This document shows positions 42,160-54,427 of a DNA stretch of 64,000 bases, piece by piece; within the stretch, counting starts at the first letter, position 1, and the number at the start of each line of letters is the position of its first letter. This stretch comes from Rhizophlyctis rosea. Its lineage: Eukaryota > Chytridiomycota > Chytridiomycetes > Rhizophlyctidales > Rhizophlyctidaceae. The stretch spans positions 1 to 64,000 of the forward strand of contig JADGJC010000107.1 in NCBI GenBank assembly GCA_027596075.1, in the 5' to 3' direction. Under the pieces are notes generated by a model. The model was not told the origin of the DNA, searched no databases, and saw only the letters and a list, made by a program, of their open reading frames with translations. The translations under genes were made by a program, and so were the position numbers.

Positions 42160-45100
42160 ATGCAGAAGAAGCAAGTCCGGTTGCCGGACTTACCCGGCCT
42201 GCAGTCAGGAGGATCGAAAGGTCGAAGCGACAAGGGATTATCTTCGTCTCCTTCAATGAGCAATAGCCCACTCGCCCGCCGCAATACCTTAGAACGAGAC
42301 AAAGCTTCATCAAAATTTCTGAACGAAATGGGTGGAGCCAGTGCTACGAAGGGAGACACACTGCATCCCCCAGCATCATCGAGTTCGACATCCCCAGGAT
42401 CCAGCGGAAGCACCGTCACTCGAGCCCCTGTACCATCAGTCGTTCCGACCGCTGCGGACGAAATAAAATACAATCTTGGCAGTCACACATTCACATCCCG
42501 ACCCCTTCCACCCGTAATAAGATCCAATGCCACACCATCACCACCACCCTTACTGTCAGGTTCCCCACTCACGTCCAGCCCAGCACCCTCCAGAAGTTTC
42601 TCCTTCACTCCTGCAACACAAATATCACCCCTTCAGCAACCAACTGTAGACGTCCGTGACATCCTCCTCGGTGCCGAAACTGCCATGACGGCCTTCTCAC
42701 AACAGACCACCGTCCGAGCCGCGCAAGATATGCCAGCAACCCGTGCATCAACCTTCCCTGCAAGTCGCGGTAACATCAATGAACGAAGAACATCGTCCTT
42801 CCCGCAACGCTCACCCTCAACCCTGCCAAATACAGCGCGTCTGACCTCGACAAACACAGACCGCAAACGCAGCACAACAACCGCCGCATCAATCCAAAGC
42901 CTCCTCTCAAATCTCTCAAAACGCGGAGGAGGAGGCCACGGCGGAGGCATGGTCGGCAACTCCGCACCATCCGTAGCAACTCACCGTCGAGCCCGCTCCG
43001 ACCCCGTCCCACAACTAGGTGGACGAGCACCCCACGCTTCTCCCTCCGTAGCTGCTGTCTCACCATCTGCGGGAAGTGCGTTCGTGAACATTGATGAGGA
43101 GGATTCTGTTGGGGGTATGATGGAAATGGACGAGAATGCTCATGCACGAGCACAGGAACGGTGGGGAATGGTGATCCAAGCGGTGAAGAGGATGGTGAAG
43201 ACCACTGCGATGTTTCGATTGATGCATTATGATTACTTTGCGGATGAGCCGGGGAAAATCAAATTGCCGAAGATTGAGACGTTTGCGAACTATAAGGTAT
43301 GGATAGCCCCAGCCCGCTCAATTTGTATAAAACATGATACAACCCTTCCGCTCTACTATCACCCATCTGACAAAAAACCACTATAAAACCACCAGATCCA
43401 CATGCTCCTAACCAAAGCCCACATCTCCCACAACCCGGACGACTACCTCCTCCTCGACCGCGCAATCTCCCGCGCCCTCCCTTGCATACAACGCTTTACC
43501 TACGACCAACGAAAACAAATGTACGCCGCTTCCATGACGTACGAGGTGCATTCCAAATCAACAATAATGATGAAGGACGGGTATACTGCGGAAAGCGTGT
43601 ATTTCATCCTGAGCGGGAGTGTAGAAGTATATAAAGATCATCGGGGCGTGCGATTGAAGCAGAATTTGATCAAGGAAGGGGAGATGTTTGGGGAGTTGCA
43701 GGCGTTCCATCTTTTGAAGGAGGGTGGGACGACGAGGGGGGCGAATGTGGTTTGTGTGGGGCATTGTGAGTTTTTGAGGTTGGATATTGGTAAGTTTTCG
43801 TTTTCTTTTTGGTTTCCGTTGGCCTTCTTGCTTTCAGTTGGAATGGTGATACTACTTTCCTTGGATGATTCTTTTGGTGGTCCGGTTCTATTTTGGGTCA
43901 TTCGTGGGATTTCGCAGTAGTTCAGTGAGGATGTTTCTTACATACAAACTTATTAATCTTCCCTTACGACGTCCCACATCCTCCTCCCCCCACACTAGAC
44001 GACTACATCCGCATCCTCTTCGGCCACGACGGCTCCGAAGTAGACGTCCGCGTAGTCCTCCTAAACTCCCTCCCAATGTTCAACGAAACCCACGAAGTAA
44101 ACCTCCAAAAAGCCGCACAAAACTCCATCGTAAAAACCTTCATGCCCGGCGACCGCATATTTTTGGAATCCGATCCTTCCTCCTACATCTACTTCATCTG
44201 CAAAGGCATGATCCGAATGACGAGAACAGTCAGATTCCTGCGGACGTACCTTGTGCCTGGGGAATTTGGTGTGGGCAATCAAGTCGTGGCGCCGTGGAAT
44301 GAGGAGGATAGCAGGGCACCGAGGATTGGGGAGGAGATATTTGGGAGGGAGATGTTTGTTTGTGATGTTGGGGTTGGGATGACGTTTCCGGAGTTGGTTT
44401 TGCCGAAGGGATTGGCGATTAATCCGGGGAGGGAGAGGAAGGCGGACTTCTTGCCTAGAGGCGTTGGCATTGGGGATGGACATAAAGGCGGTGCTGGGGG
44501 GACAACAGTGAGAGGAGCTGGGGCGAGTGGGGCAGGAGGACATGGGGCTGGGGGACGGCGCGGGTCCAAAATGCATCAATTGGCTGGACCTACCTTGACG
44601 GAGGAAGATAGGAACGCACAACCATGCATGTTAAACGCCTACGCCATAACATTCACCGAATGCGTGGTGTTTCCAATCTCTGCCTTCCTCCAAGCGGCAA
44701 CAAACGAGATGGTGTCGCAGGTGCTGACGAACAACGATATATTCCGCGTATCAATACCTTTCCTGCAAGAGACGTACATCAAATGGATTGTACGGAACGG
44801 GCAGGACCCAGAAGATTTGTCGGTCGAGATTGGGGCGCCGCCGTGCGGGGTTACAATTGGTGGAGCGGCGGCAAGGCAGGCTTTACAGATGAAACGACCT
44901 CCGCCACCAACACAAGCGCATTCAACTCCGTCAGTGGCGTCAGCTTTGAGTTCCGCGGCAGCTTCTCATTCTGTCGAAGAGTCGGAAACTTCGTTATCGT
45001 CGTCGTCCGCCAACGCTCCAAATAATCCACATCCTCCTGCATCGGCTGCAGCAGCAGCCATCCTTGGACGGTTACATAAACAGCATAAACATAGCGGACA

Positions 45101-45170
45101 CAATGGCATGAGACGGATAGATAGTGAAATGAGTGATTTGTCAAGCGATGATGAGAGTGCGTTGATTTAG
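42160..45170 (+). CDS. Tandem cyclic-nucleotide-binding-domain protein
   Basis: Three exons (42160-43296, 43396-43789, 43999-45170) sum to 2703 nt, 900 residues. The N-terminal 330 residues are Ser/Pro/Thr-rich and disordered. A helical segment (WGMVIQAVKRMVKTTAMFRL) is followed by a first CNB domain: YEVHSKSTIMMKDGYTAESV, YFILSGSVEVYKD, GEMFGELQAF and TRGANVVCVGHCEFLRLD, which keeps the F-G-E...R-x-A phosphate-binding cassette. A second domain starts FMPGDRIFLESDPSSYIYFI. It is interrupted by a Gly-rich insert, lacks an obvious cassette and ends TECVVFPISAF. No kinase or channel domain is present, so it could be a cAMP/cGMP effector or a scaffold. The C-terminus is Ser/Ala/His-rich with an acidic end. 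Confidence 0.8.
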
Positions 45171-45473
45171 TTTTGTTATTTAGCAGTTTCCTGATACCAA
45201 ACGGGGTGCGAACGAGTGGGATTTTGTATTATAGCCGATTAGTTTTCTTTTGCTGCATTGTGCATATCCAAACAGGCGCTGGCTCGCTTGTATTGTTGAC
45301 CAGAAATTGGACGATAATATGTTACGCTAAGTTTTGTTACGTAGTTGCTATCCGCCATTTCGTATCCTACAAAAGTATATGAGTTGATGGCATGGCCAGC
45401 AATTATGTGCTCGTTAACCATACCGTTCGCTTTTGCGTCACATTCCACTCTTCCTGATGCCTCGGTACACGAC
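45171..45473. other. Convergent spacer
   Basis: About 300 bp between two convergent genes; presumably their 3' untranslated regions. Nothing else seen. Confidence 0.4.
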
Positions 45474-46111
45474 TCAATCCCGCTTCCCACGCCGACTCTT
45501 TTTCTTCTTTTCCACCCGCTTCCGCTTTCTCCTCCCCGCACTGCTCGCACTGCTACTGCTCCCATCACTATCACTCCCACTTTCACTCTCACTGCTCGAA
45601 CTCTTGCTGCTGTCGCTTGAACTAGAATCACTACTACTGCTGCTATCGCTGTCACTGTCACTGCTGCTGCTAGAGTCCGAGTCACTGTCGCTGCTGCTGC
45701 TACTGCTATCGCTCTTTTCTTCCTTTCGCCGCCGCTTCCGTTCCTTCAAGATGTCGTCTGCCAAGCCGACGCGCGACCGTGGATCGTAGTGCTCTTGGAA
45801 AGGGGTTGACGGCATGCGACGGGCGGAGGTCAAGGCCTTGGGTTTTTTCAGCTGTTCTGTACGAGTAGGGCGGTGATGGTAAGGGCGGGTTGTAGCTTTG
45901 CACTCGTATGTCCAATGACCGAAGCCTGAGAGGTTTGTGGGAAATGATCAGTGAGTTTTGTGCGCGGGATGAGGTGAATAGACTAGACTGCCTCACCTAG
46001 ACACTTCTGACATTGTCCGGGCTTTGCTTTGCCGCCTTTTCGAAAAGTGGATATCTGCGACAGACTCTCGATTGGAGCAGACTGCTGCGAAAACAGGGGC
46101 GTTTCACTCAT
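45474..46111 (-). CDS. ZCCHC10: ZCCHC10-like zinc-knuckle protein
   Basis: Two exons (46111-45997, 45925-45474; 71-nt intron) sum to 567 nt, 188 residues. The intron splits the CCHC knuckle: GQCQKCL joined to GFGHWTYECKATTRPYHHRP, with RTEQLKKP following. This is the exact layout of animal ZCCHC10 (CQKCLxxGHWTYEC, then RPSRT.ELKK). The C-terminal half is a long Ser/Asp repeat followed by RRKRKRVEKKKKSRRGKR, a nuclear-localisation-like basic tail. CCHC knuckles bind single-stranded nucleic acid; a nuclear RNA role is inferred. Confidence 0.88.
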
Positions 46112-46510
46112 TATGGTAAGAACAAAGTTGGGTCCGAAAAAGATAACTCTAGGTTAAGCAGAAGGAATTGATGTGCTCGTGCGAAATTGTAATGAAAGCA
46201 ACCATCAAAAAGAGCTGCGCTCTTGGACCAGCAAAGTTGATAACTGTTGATTCCATTCTGGGCGAGGCGATCTCACGTGACTTGATGAATCAGTATGATA
46301 GTATTGATGGAACTTCTGATAGATAGACCAAATCTTGAACTGGGCCGCTTGGAATAAACAAAACCCCTCCCACCAACAACATGTCCGAACCCCCGCCAAT
46401 CATGCACTTAAGTACCAAGACCTCCAGAGTCCTTTCCAATCTCTTCTGAGACCATAGCACCCATTCTCCGTTATTCGCTTCCCAAGTTACAGGCGTTCAT
46501 CAGAAAAATC
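46112..46510. other. Divergent spacer
   Basis: Upstream of the ZCCHC10-like gene (minus) and of the hypothetical gene at 46511 (plus). Nothing recognised. Confidence 0.4.
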
Positions 46511-47026
46511 ATGCCCCACTTATCCTCCTACCGTCATACACCCAAAATATCCCTCCGTCCACCACCAAAACCTTCCCTCCACAAATGTCCTCATGGCACA
46601 TCAATACCTATCTCGCACTCAACCAACTTCTGCCGGCTTTGCCGGACCGAAATAGACGGTATAGAAAACTACAACGCAGGATTCGGTCGAAGATTATCAG
46701 ATCCCATTATCGTATGTACCTTCTGGTCTCTTGCCTGGTCTACATACCTATCTACTGATTACCGCAATCCCGGCATCTACGAACAGTTTAAGCACCCTCC
46801 ACAATTGACATCCCCACTCCCCGCTCTACCCAATGACCCCTTCATACAAGTAGATAAATATCTATCCCGCATGACTCGACAATGTGAATGTGATACAGGA
46901 CGGGATGATGTGGAGGAGGCGATGTCATGGTTGGCGGGAAATATTGAACGGAGAATACGATGGAGCGATTTATCAGCAGGGGTGAGACATGTGATCCGTT
47001 ATCATACTCCGGTTGTGGAGATTTGA
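46511..47026 (+). CDS. Hypothetical protein with a small Cys/His cluster
   Basis: Open frame of 171 codons that I do not recognise. Near the N-terminus HKCPHGTSIPISHSTNFC with RLC two residues later could form a small zinc-binding site. The C-terminal part has a plausible helical segment (VEEAMSWLAGNIERRIRW). A GTATGT at 46712 could start an intron, so the exon structure is uncertain. The gene stands alone between divergent and convergent neighbours. Confidence 0.4.
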   Translation: MPHLSSYRHTPKISLRPPPKPSLHKCPHGTSIPISHSTNFCRLCRTEIDGIENYNAGFGRRLSDPIIVCTFWSLAWSTYLSTDYRNPGIYEQFKHPPQLTSPLPALPNDPFIQVDKYLSRMTRQCECDTGRDDVEEAMSWLAGNIERRIRWSDLSAGVRHVIRYHTPVVEI

Positions 47027-47170
47027 GATGGGAACGGTGAGCAGAGACGAGTAATACAGTTTCATTAGACTTTTCCCAATCCCTATTGCGTATGAGTGAG
47101 CAATCATGATTCACCTGAAGGGCTCTTTACAGACAACGATACGACAACAGAGGCCAACTCACATTATGAT

Positions 47171-48205
47171 TCAACCAGACGAATCCTTCACAAGCTTCAT
47201 CAGCACAACATGCTCCTCCTCATGATGAAACCACTTCGGGACCTCACCCAACGCAATGTCTTCCCGACGCACTCCGTCCTTTCCCAACTGTCCAAGGAAG
47301 AGCTCAAATGTACTAGGATGTCGCATAGTAGACGCAATCCACACACTCTCAGTGCCCGTCTGCAAAAACAACCTAATGACACTCGACAACATCGGCACAA
47401 TCTGCGGATCGTACACCACATCCGCGCAAACCACCACATCAGCCCTAGCCTCCACCACAGACTCGGCTGTAGCCTCCTCCCAGTCCAGTCGATCCACCGT
47501 GGGGATGCACAGTCCAGCTCCTTCTAAACGTGATTTATTGATATCAACGTTCTTTTGAAGGAAGTTCAGCACTCCCCTGTCTATATCCGTCAGCTCCACA
47601 ATCGATGCACCTGCGAAAGCGCAGATAAACCCCACCAATCCAACGCCCGCCCCAAGCTCCACCACCCGTTTTCCTGCAACAACTGAAGGATCGAAAAGTA
47701 GATATTCCCCAAATCGAATAGCCGCCTCCCACGTACGCAAACCCGTCGTCCCGTTCGATATCGTCGCCTCACTCTCGCACAGCGTTATGCAGCGGCCAAT
47801 ATTTTCTTTTCCCACGGGTAGAAAGTAACTCTTATGACATACTTTTCCGGCGGTGATGTGTGGATCGTCGTGCTTGGTGGTGGCGAGGAGGGATACGTAT
47901 GATTCATATAGCAGATCGCATACTTCTTCCTTAGCGTTTTCGACGACACTCATGAGGGTTTTTAGGAAGCGGAGGGAATAGGATTTCGAGGGTGGGAAGG
48001 TTGTGGCGAGGGGCGAGAGGGCGGTGGAGTTCAGGAGGAGGTTTTGGTTGTCCTCGTCAAGGGATATGGATGGTGGCCATACGAATTGCCGCAAGGGCAC
48101 CATTTGAAAGTATTGTCGTTGAATGGTGGACAGCCAGTCTCCAACTGCTTCGACCATACCAGAACGCACAGGCATCGTACTAGGTTTCTCCTTTGGCGCA
48201 GCCAT
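47171..48205 (-). CDS. EFM3: eEF2-lysine methyltransferase-like (Efm3/FAM86 family)
   Basis: Single exon, 344 residues. The N-terminal 130 residues carry the family's helical extension. The methyltransferase_16 Rossmann domain follows: TTGLRTWEAAIRFGEYLL, SAM-binding motif I VVELGAGVGLVGFICAFAGA, motif post-I ELTDIDRGVLNFLQKNV, and the characteristic ADVVVCADVVYDPQIVPML (D-x-x-Y-D/E motif of this class). Efm3/EEF2KMT methylates a lysine of translation elongation factor 2. Size fits FAM86 proteins (about 330). The gene is convergent with the hypothetical gene at 46511 and divergent from the one at 48543. Confidence 0.85.
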   Translation of the reverse strand: MAAPKEKPSTMPVRSGMVEAVGDWLSTIQRQYFQMVPLRQFVWPPSISLDEDNQNLLLNSTALSPLATTFPPSKSYSLRFLKTLMSVVENAKEEVCDLLYESYVSLLATTKHDDPHITAGKVCHKSYFLPVGKENIGRCITLCESEATISNGTTGLRTWEAAIRFGEYLLFDPSVVAGKRVVELGAGVGLVGFICAFAGASIVELTDIDRGVLNFLQKNVDINKSRLEGAGLCIPTVDRLDWEEATAESVVEARADVVVCADVVYDPQIVPMLSSVIRLFLQTGTESVWIASTMRHPSTFELFLGQLGKDGVRREDIALGEVPKWFHHEEEHVVLMKLVKDSSG

Positions 48206-48542
48206 TACACGCTTTTGTCGGCGTCCACATGCAACTAGGAGCAGCTGCGGTTACCAACAACGAAGCTGCGGTGCTGAGGTGAAATGTAAACTCAACTTCA
48301 CCCTACATGAATATGTGGGCAGGGAAATGCCTACAATACAGTAAATAGGTAAAACCAGTTCAAGCGGCCAAAGCAGTGACAGCAGATTCGCTGCGCCTTC
48401 CGCGATTCCGCCCGCTTGAGTCTCAAAGTCGCAGGCACGCCTTCCACGACCTCTTGACCCGCCAAATTCTGTTGCGCACTTCAGTTTCGACAACACAACC
48501 ACCGTATTCCTCGTTAGCATAAGCAACTTCAAACACATAACA
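48206..48542. other. Divergent promoter region
   Basis: Between the Efm3-like start and the putative start at 48543. No element recognised. Confidence 0.35.
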
Positions 48543-49991
48543 ATGCCTCCCTATAACCTTTCACCTTTGGCACTGCGAGGCTTGTTGCTGAGCCCCAAGA
48601 CGCAGTTCGTGTCCTAAGGAAGTACAAAAGGCAAAGCTCCCGCTGTCGCGCCAGTGTTACAGCCAAAACCTCGGCTACCAGAGTCTCTTCGTTCAACCCA
48701 CGAATATGGCTCTCATTGGAGCTTTGAGCTCGCTGAGGTGCTCGGTCTCAAACTTGTGAAGGAAAAGTCCACCAAACCACTCTCATTTCCTTAAGTGTCA
48801 GAGTCAGGTCAGAGGATAATTGGGTTTTTGCCAGAGCACTCGCATGGCTCATGACCATTCCCTGACACTGGCTTCTTCAACACCTGTGCCAGATTGGGTG
48901 CAATCCAGCAAGCGCTGGCTCGACACGTCCCTGCATCTCAAAACCTCGGTGCCCAGCCTGAGCCTTGTTGCCAAAATAGCCGAGGCTCACCAGAAAAGTA
49001 CCACCCTGCACGATCTCACTCACCTATCTTACGAATATATCAATGGCTATCTACAGGCAAAGTCAAAAAGCTCCGCCCATGAGCCAAGCAAAGAGACATA
49101 TGTTGATCCAGTGGCTTTACAACTCCTTAGCATTACAGAATTAATGTTTGGCGACGTCTACACTAAAGGGTTGAGTATCTCCATGCGCACAACCAACATC
49201 CTGAACCTAGCATTCAACAACCTTTTTATGAATTAATCTGCAGGGGCACAAACCGCGGAGTTACCAATCGATTGTGCTTTCCCGCCAAAATTGGAAGTGA
49301 TGTTGGGGAGATCGTTACAGTTCCTGATTGGATTACATACCGGGCATCCAAGCTCGAGAAGGTGGACGCAATTGCGGCCCTCGGTGGGGAGGTACTTATA
49401 TCAAGAGCACCTCCATTGTGTGCATGGTTTCCATTATTGAAACATTCGCTTATTTCGCTTGCTTCTTTCTCGTAGTGTGCTAGCTCCAAAACACGCAGCA
49501 GCCAGACCAAGCTTGCTCAGATGTTCTCCCAAGGAGTGGCATCTCTTCTATCCAATTATCCATCTGTGGAAGACATGCCTGATGAAATGAGGTATTTGAT
49601 GGGCTTTGATGGCATTTGGAACTGCCGGCTGATCAAGGTGTATGTAGACTCGATATGTACCGCTTACGAGGTCTGCATTTGGATTTCGTTGAGTTTGTCA
49701 TTCATAGGAGTTGGTTTGAGACTTTGATGCAAGGAATAACTCCATCAAAAGAGTCTGGTGAGTTGGAGATCTAGCTGATTTGCGTTTGGGTTTTCATACA
49801 AAGTCTCTGCCACCTCAGTGATTATGCGGGTGTACCCCCAAGAGCCTTTATATCTCCCCAATGCAGACCATCGTGCGTTGATTTTGAATTGGTTTAATTC
49901 ATTCCGGCACTTCCAGTACAAGCTGGTTGATGAGGAGGTTAAGAAAAATGAAGAGGAGGAGGCAGATGAGGATGGTGGGGATAAAGCCTGA
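48543..49991 (+). CDS. Uncharacterised multi-exon gene
   Basis: I recognise no family. Several coding-like segments link by plausible splices. An ATG at 48543 starts MPPYNLSPLALRGLLLSP, possibly a mitochondrial-type N-terminus. After a 54-nt intron comes THEYGSHWSFELAEVLGLKL. After another comes a segment with VPDWVQSSKRWLDTSL and ALQLLSITELMFGDVYT. Next are LAQMFSQGVASLLSNYPSVE and MRYLMGFDGIWNCRLIK. The final exon begins after a CAAAG acceptor near 49807, reads MRVYPQEPLYLPNADHRALI and ends with an acidic tail before TGA 49989-49991. The link around 49640-49720 (LHLDFVEFVIHRSWFETLMQ) is not resolved, so the full protein is uncertain. Confidence 0.4.
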
Positions 49992-51262
49992 AAGGATCAC
50001 GTTTATACACCACTTGTACTCTTTTGAAAATTGAAAATTGTAAAAGGAGACTATTGGCTGACAATCTCACATCCAAGCCTGTGCGTGGAGAAAGCCCAAG
50101 GACCCTTCAGAGAGGGGGAAGCGGATGCGCTTGTGTGTGCGCGACGATGACAGTCGCGTTGTCATGTGCTGCGGATCATAACTTTTTCAGGAATGCACGA
50201 TTAAAACTTGGAAAGTGTTAAACGAAGGATTCATAGACAAAGACCATCATAGACGTATTCCATTTTACAGCCATGTTTTCTGATTGTTGTATACTGTATG
50301 AGAAAAAGAAAATCCCCACTCCTCATCGCACCCCACCCCCCCAAACAACCACCGAGAAACAGCAACCCCATTCGCATCCAAACTTCGGAAAAACCACCCG
50401 CCAGAGCAAAGAAAGAAGGATTCAATACAAAGACCGAAAAAGCAAAAGTGCAAAGAAACAAGCCATATGCAATTACATCTGTTTTTGCCCCAACCTAACT
50501 ATCCAAAGCTCGAAACGAAAGAAAAAAAGTAAAAGAAAAAAAATGCTTTCTCCCACCACCCCTCGACAATTCTACACACTATCACACACTGCACTCTCAC
50601 ACACACACGCAAAAGCACGCATACACCCCGCCAAATAACCCCACCCGGCCGAGACCCAATCGCACAGCGAAAAGGAAATATATGCCCGCTCGTTGAAAGA
50701 AAAGAAAAGAAGAAAAGAAGACAACATACACAAATCCCCCTCATCCTCCCCGAATCACCCTCCATCCCATGGCCCCCGCCTTCCGAAGAAAGAGGAACCC
50801 GCACACGGGACAAGGTTAGACAAGCAAAAGACAAGCGAAGACAAAAACAAAAGGAAAAGGAAAACCGGGCTAATTTGATATGCTACATGAATTTTTCCAC
50901 CACCACAACCACCACACCCCACCGATATGCAGATTTTACTCCCCGAACCCCGCCCCCCACGCGCCGCGCATGTGTGTGACGTACAGCCCGATCCCGGAAA
51001 AAGAAAAAAAGCACTGACACTATCCTCGGCACTCCGTACAAGCGTGGGAAACCGCAAAGGATGATGATCCGGCCTTTATCCGCTTCGAAACCGATTCCCA
51101 GTTGTGTAAAAATTCTCCCACCTCCTCTTTATCCATTTCGTAGCCACCCCACCAGATATTTGCAGAGAGAAAGCAAACCCCTAATACTTTCACTTGGATA
51201 ATAACACTAGCTCGCTCAAACCCAAACGACAGCGCTCCCTTCCTTCAGCCTTCTCCCTCCCC
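49992..51262. other. Convergent region with strand-asymmetric A/C-rich tract
   Basis: Between the 3' ends of the hypothetical gene and casein kinase 1. From about 50290 to 50900 the plus strand is strongly A/C-rich and G/T-poor. The kinase transcript would therefore carry a G/T-rich 3' end here. No gene recognised. Confidence 0.45.
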
Positions 51263-53142
51263 TCAGTAGCCGCGGCCCGGCGCCCCGCCGCTGACCTTGT
51301 TGTTCCGAGAGCTGGACATCGGCGCGCCGCTCGATCCCGGAATGCCCCCCGCCGCATTCATCCTCGAGCTACCGCTCCTGGCGATGTTCGGGTCACCGTA
51401 TCCCATTTGCCCCTGTGAGGAGTACCCTTGGACCGGAGAGCCGCTGTTTGTGTAGCCGCCGGGGAAGGGTTGCCCGCCACCGTACCCTCCTCCTCCGTAC
51501 GATCCGCCGGCCCCGTAGGAGGGCGACGGTGCGCCGCCGCCGCCGCCGCCGCCGTAGGCGCCAGTGTTTGTCGTCGTTGGCCGGGTCTGTCCGGAAGGAG
51601 TTTGTGCGGCCGAGGGACGCCGGGATCCTGCGGCGGTTGCTTGGGTCGTTCCGATCGCCCGGTTGGCGGGATTCATCATTGCGGGGTCCCTCCTGACACA
51701 AATCTGATCAGCGATATGATGATAGAACCAGTAATCAGCGTTCAGTCGTACCTGGCGTGCCTGTCATCTTCCTCTTCTTTGATGTCCATGCGATCGGACG
51801 ACTTCTCCTTGCCCTCTTGCTGTAAGCGACGCAAACAGGAATCAGAGCTGAACCTGAGTTCATCGAACTGCAACAGACCATACCTGGTATTTGACGACAG
51901 TCCAGTCGAAGACGTAGTCGTAGTGGTATCCTTCACGGACGAACAGATCGCGGAACAGCTTGCGAAGGTAGCTGTAGTCGGGCTTGTCGTCGAAGCGCAG
52001 CGACCGGGTATAGTTGAGGTACACGGAGAACTCATTGGGGAAGCCTCTGCGATTATTGGATTAGTCAAATACACGTACTTTATGTGACAGGCACGACAGT
52101 ACAAACCTGCAGAGAACTTCCGTTGGGGTCGTCATTTTCTTCTCCATGATCCGGTCGTATTTCTGTTTCTTGGTTGCCGCCTTGAGACCTTGCCAGGGGA
52201 GAGAGCCCCTGCAGAAGTACATGAGAACATATCCCAATGACTCGAGGTCATCACGACGGGATTGTTCTGTTGATTTGCATATTAGAATGTTTCCCTTCAA
52301 ACAGAAAAAATAAAGCTTCATGCTTACCGACGCCCAAATGCGTGTTGATGCTCGCGTACCGAGCCGTTCCCGTCAAGTTCTTGTTTTCTTTGTAAGGAAT
52401 GTGGAGGTGCGTCTTCGGGTCACGGTACTTCTTCGCAAGCCCGAAGTCGATGACGTTGACTTGGTTTCCCCTCTTTCCCAGCCCCATCAAGAAGTTGTCT
52501 GGCTTGATGTCACGATGAATGAAGTTCTTTGAATGGATGTACTCGATGCGAGAGATCTGCAAAACCAAAGAATGTCAGTTGCACAATACTTTGCAAACGT
52601 CAACCATTAGTAATACATACCAGCTGATCTGCCAGTAGGAGGACGGTCTTCAATGTGAACTTCCGTCCGCAGAAGTTGAACAGGTCCTCGAGACTCGGCC
52701 CGAGCAGATCGACGACCATGCAGTTGTATTCGCATTCTGTTCCATACCATCGGACGAAGGGGATACCCACTGTTCAGAAAATATTAGTATCAAACCTCCA
52801 TCCAAAAAAGCCCAACAAATTCATTCCAACATACCTCCTCCCGCCAGACTCTTGTACACCCTAGCCTCGTATTCGAGTTGCGGGTGCTTCGCCTTGATGT
52901 TCTCGAGCTTGATGGCGACTTCCTCCCCGTTGATGATGTTGGTTCCTAAAAGAACAGTACTGGAATAAGAACGCGTACCATACTACATGAGAAAAGAGCA
53001 AAAAATACAAACCGAGGTAGATGTCACCAAAGCTTCCACTTCCAATCTTTCTTCCGATCCGGTATTTGTTTCCCACTCGAAGGTCCATCAGCGGGTGGGG
53101 CGGTCCCTGCGACGCAGACGAAGAACTCGCTTGCGCTTGCAT
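51263..53142 (-). CDS. HRR25: Casein kinase 1 (Hrr25/CK1-delta type)
   Basis: Eight exons (53142-53013, 52945-52835, 52769-52621, 52556-52328, 52266-52107, 52046-51884, 51819-51752, 51692-51263) sum to 1440 nt, 479 residues. Kinase motifs are complete: [11 protein letters not shown] glycine loop, VAIKLE lysine, [11 protein letters not shown] catalytic loop, [32 protein letters not shown] and [18 protein letters not shown]. They are near-identical to CK1-delta/epsilon and Hrr25. The C-terminal tail is Gly/Ser/Tyr-rich ([14 protein letters not shown]) and low-complexity, as in many fungal CK1s. It functions in vesicle traffic, ribosome assembly and DNA repair. Two donors are GTTTGT rather than GTRAGT. 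Confidence 0.95.
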
Positions 53143-54427
53143 GAGTTTGTTTGGGTTTGTATGAAAGGAGGAGGAGATTGCGTCGGTTGCGAAGTACGTG
53201 TCTGCGCAAAGTATTGGGAACTCAATTGTCAGTTTTGGTCTGTGGGAAGTCACGAAATATGAAATATGAGGTATGCCAACTGCCATCTGCGTATTGATGG
53301 ACGATGCAGGCATACAGATGTTCCCACGTTCGGTTGGTAACCACCAACGTCTACACAACATCCCAACTCGGCTCCAAATAAGAGGTTGATGAGTCTCGAC
53401 CGCAACAGTAAACCCAATACTCACAAATGACGTGTCGTAGAAATATCAAACTTCAGTCAAAACAACGCCAGAGTAAAGTGCACAGCAAAAGGTATGTTCA
53501 GAATCGCAACCAATCGCAACGAACAAGTTGTGTGTGGGAAAGAGAGAAGGCAAGGTGTGGAGTGTGTTTTGGAAGAGGCGCAGGTCTGGCTGAATAATAT
53601 CCGAGAGCAAGTCAGTTGGGCCTTCCGATGAAGCGAATTCAATCTCACCAGTCACTTCGCAAAAGCTACCTCACCTCCACTACCAATGTAAGTTTTTGCT
53701 TATCCCCAACAACCGAATCTCAATATCAAGAGCGTGAGAAACCTTCAGCGCACGAAATCAAGCCTAACGAAATGTGTGTGAACAGGAAACTGGGTGGTTG
53801 TTTCTGCCTCTTTCACTTGTGTGTGGTGGATGCAGCAATTGCAGCGTGTGTGTGGCTCTCCACTGGCAGTGGTCACTGGGCAAGCCGAGAGCGGTCATCC
53901 TTGGTCATCCCGTCACCCAAAATCTGCGAATGTGCCCATGCCACCCATTCTGACCCGCAAATATTCCTGCATTCCCGCTCTGGCTTGGGAAAGTTGTTGC
54001 GGCCCTTTTGCCCCCTAGCCCCCTGGCTTGTCGCGTATGTTTGTCCCTGCGATCGGGCCATTGCCACCGTACTTCGCATTGGTGGACGCAGAGTCGCTGT
54101 GCCAAACAATCAATGACCAAATTCGTCCACGATGGCCGCATTTGTCATGACTGTGCCATCACGCCAAGGCAACACGTCACGTGCTATGCAAAGGCGCCAT
54201 TAAGCATAATCCCATCGTCCTCTACATCAATTCATAAATCTCATGACCTCCCTCACGCCCAACGCGCATCATTCAAAAATGATGCCCAGCCTCGTTGCCA
54301 TTTAATTCAGAGCTCTAAACCATACACGAGAGAAATTTACAAGAAGGACTGCAAAGTACATGTACACCTGCCAATTATCATTGTCTCCTTAAAGCCTCAG
54401 CATTCCAACATGCCATTTTGAACTATC
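53143..54427. other. Intergenic region upstream of CK1
   Basis: About 1.3 kb holding the CK1 promoter/5' leader and the 3' end of the SmgGDS gene. Pyrimidine-rich segments near 53480-53600 are visible. No gene recognised. Confidence 0.4.
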
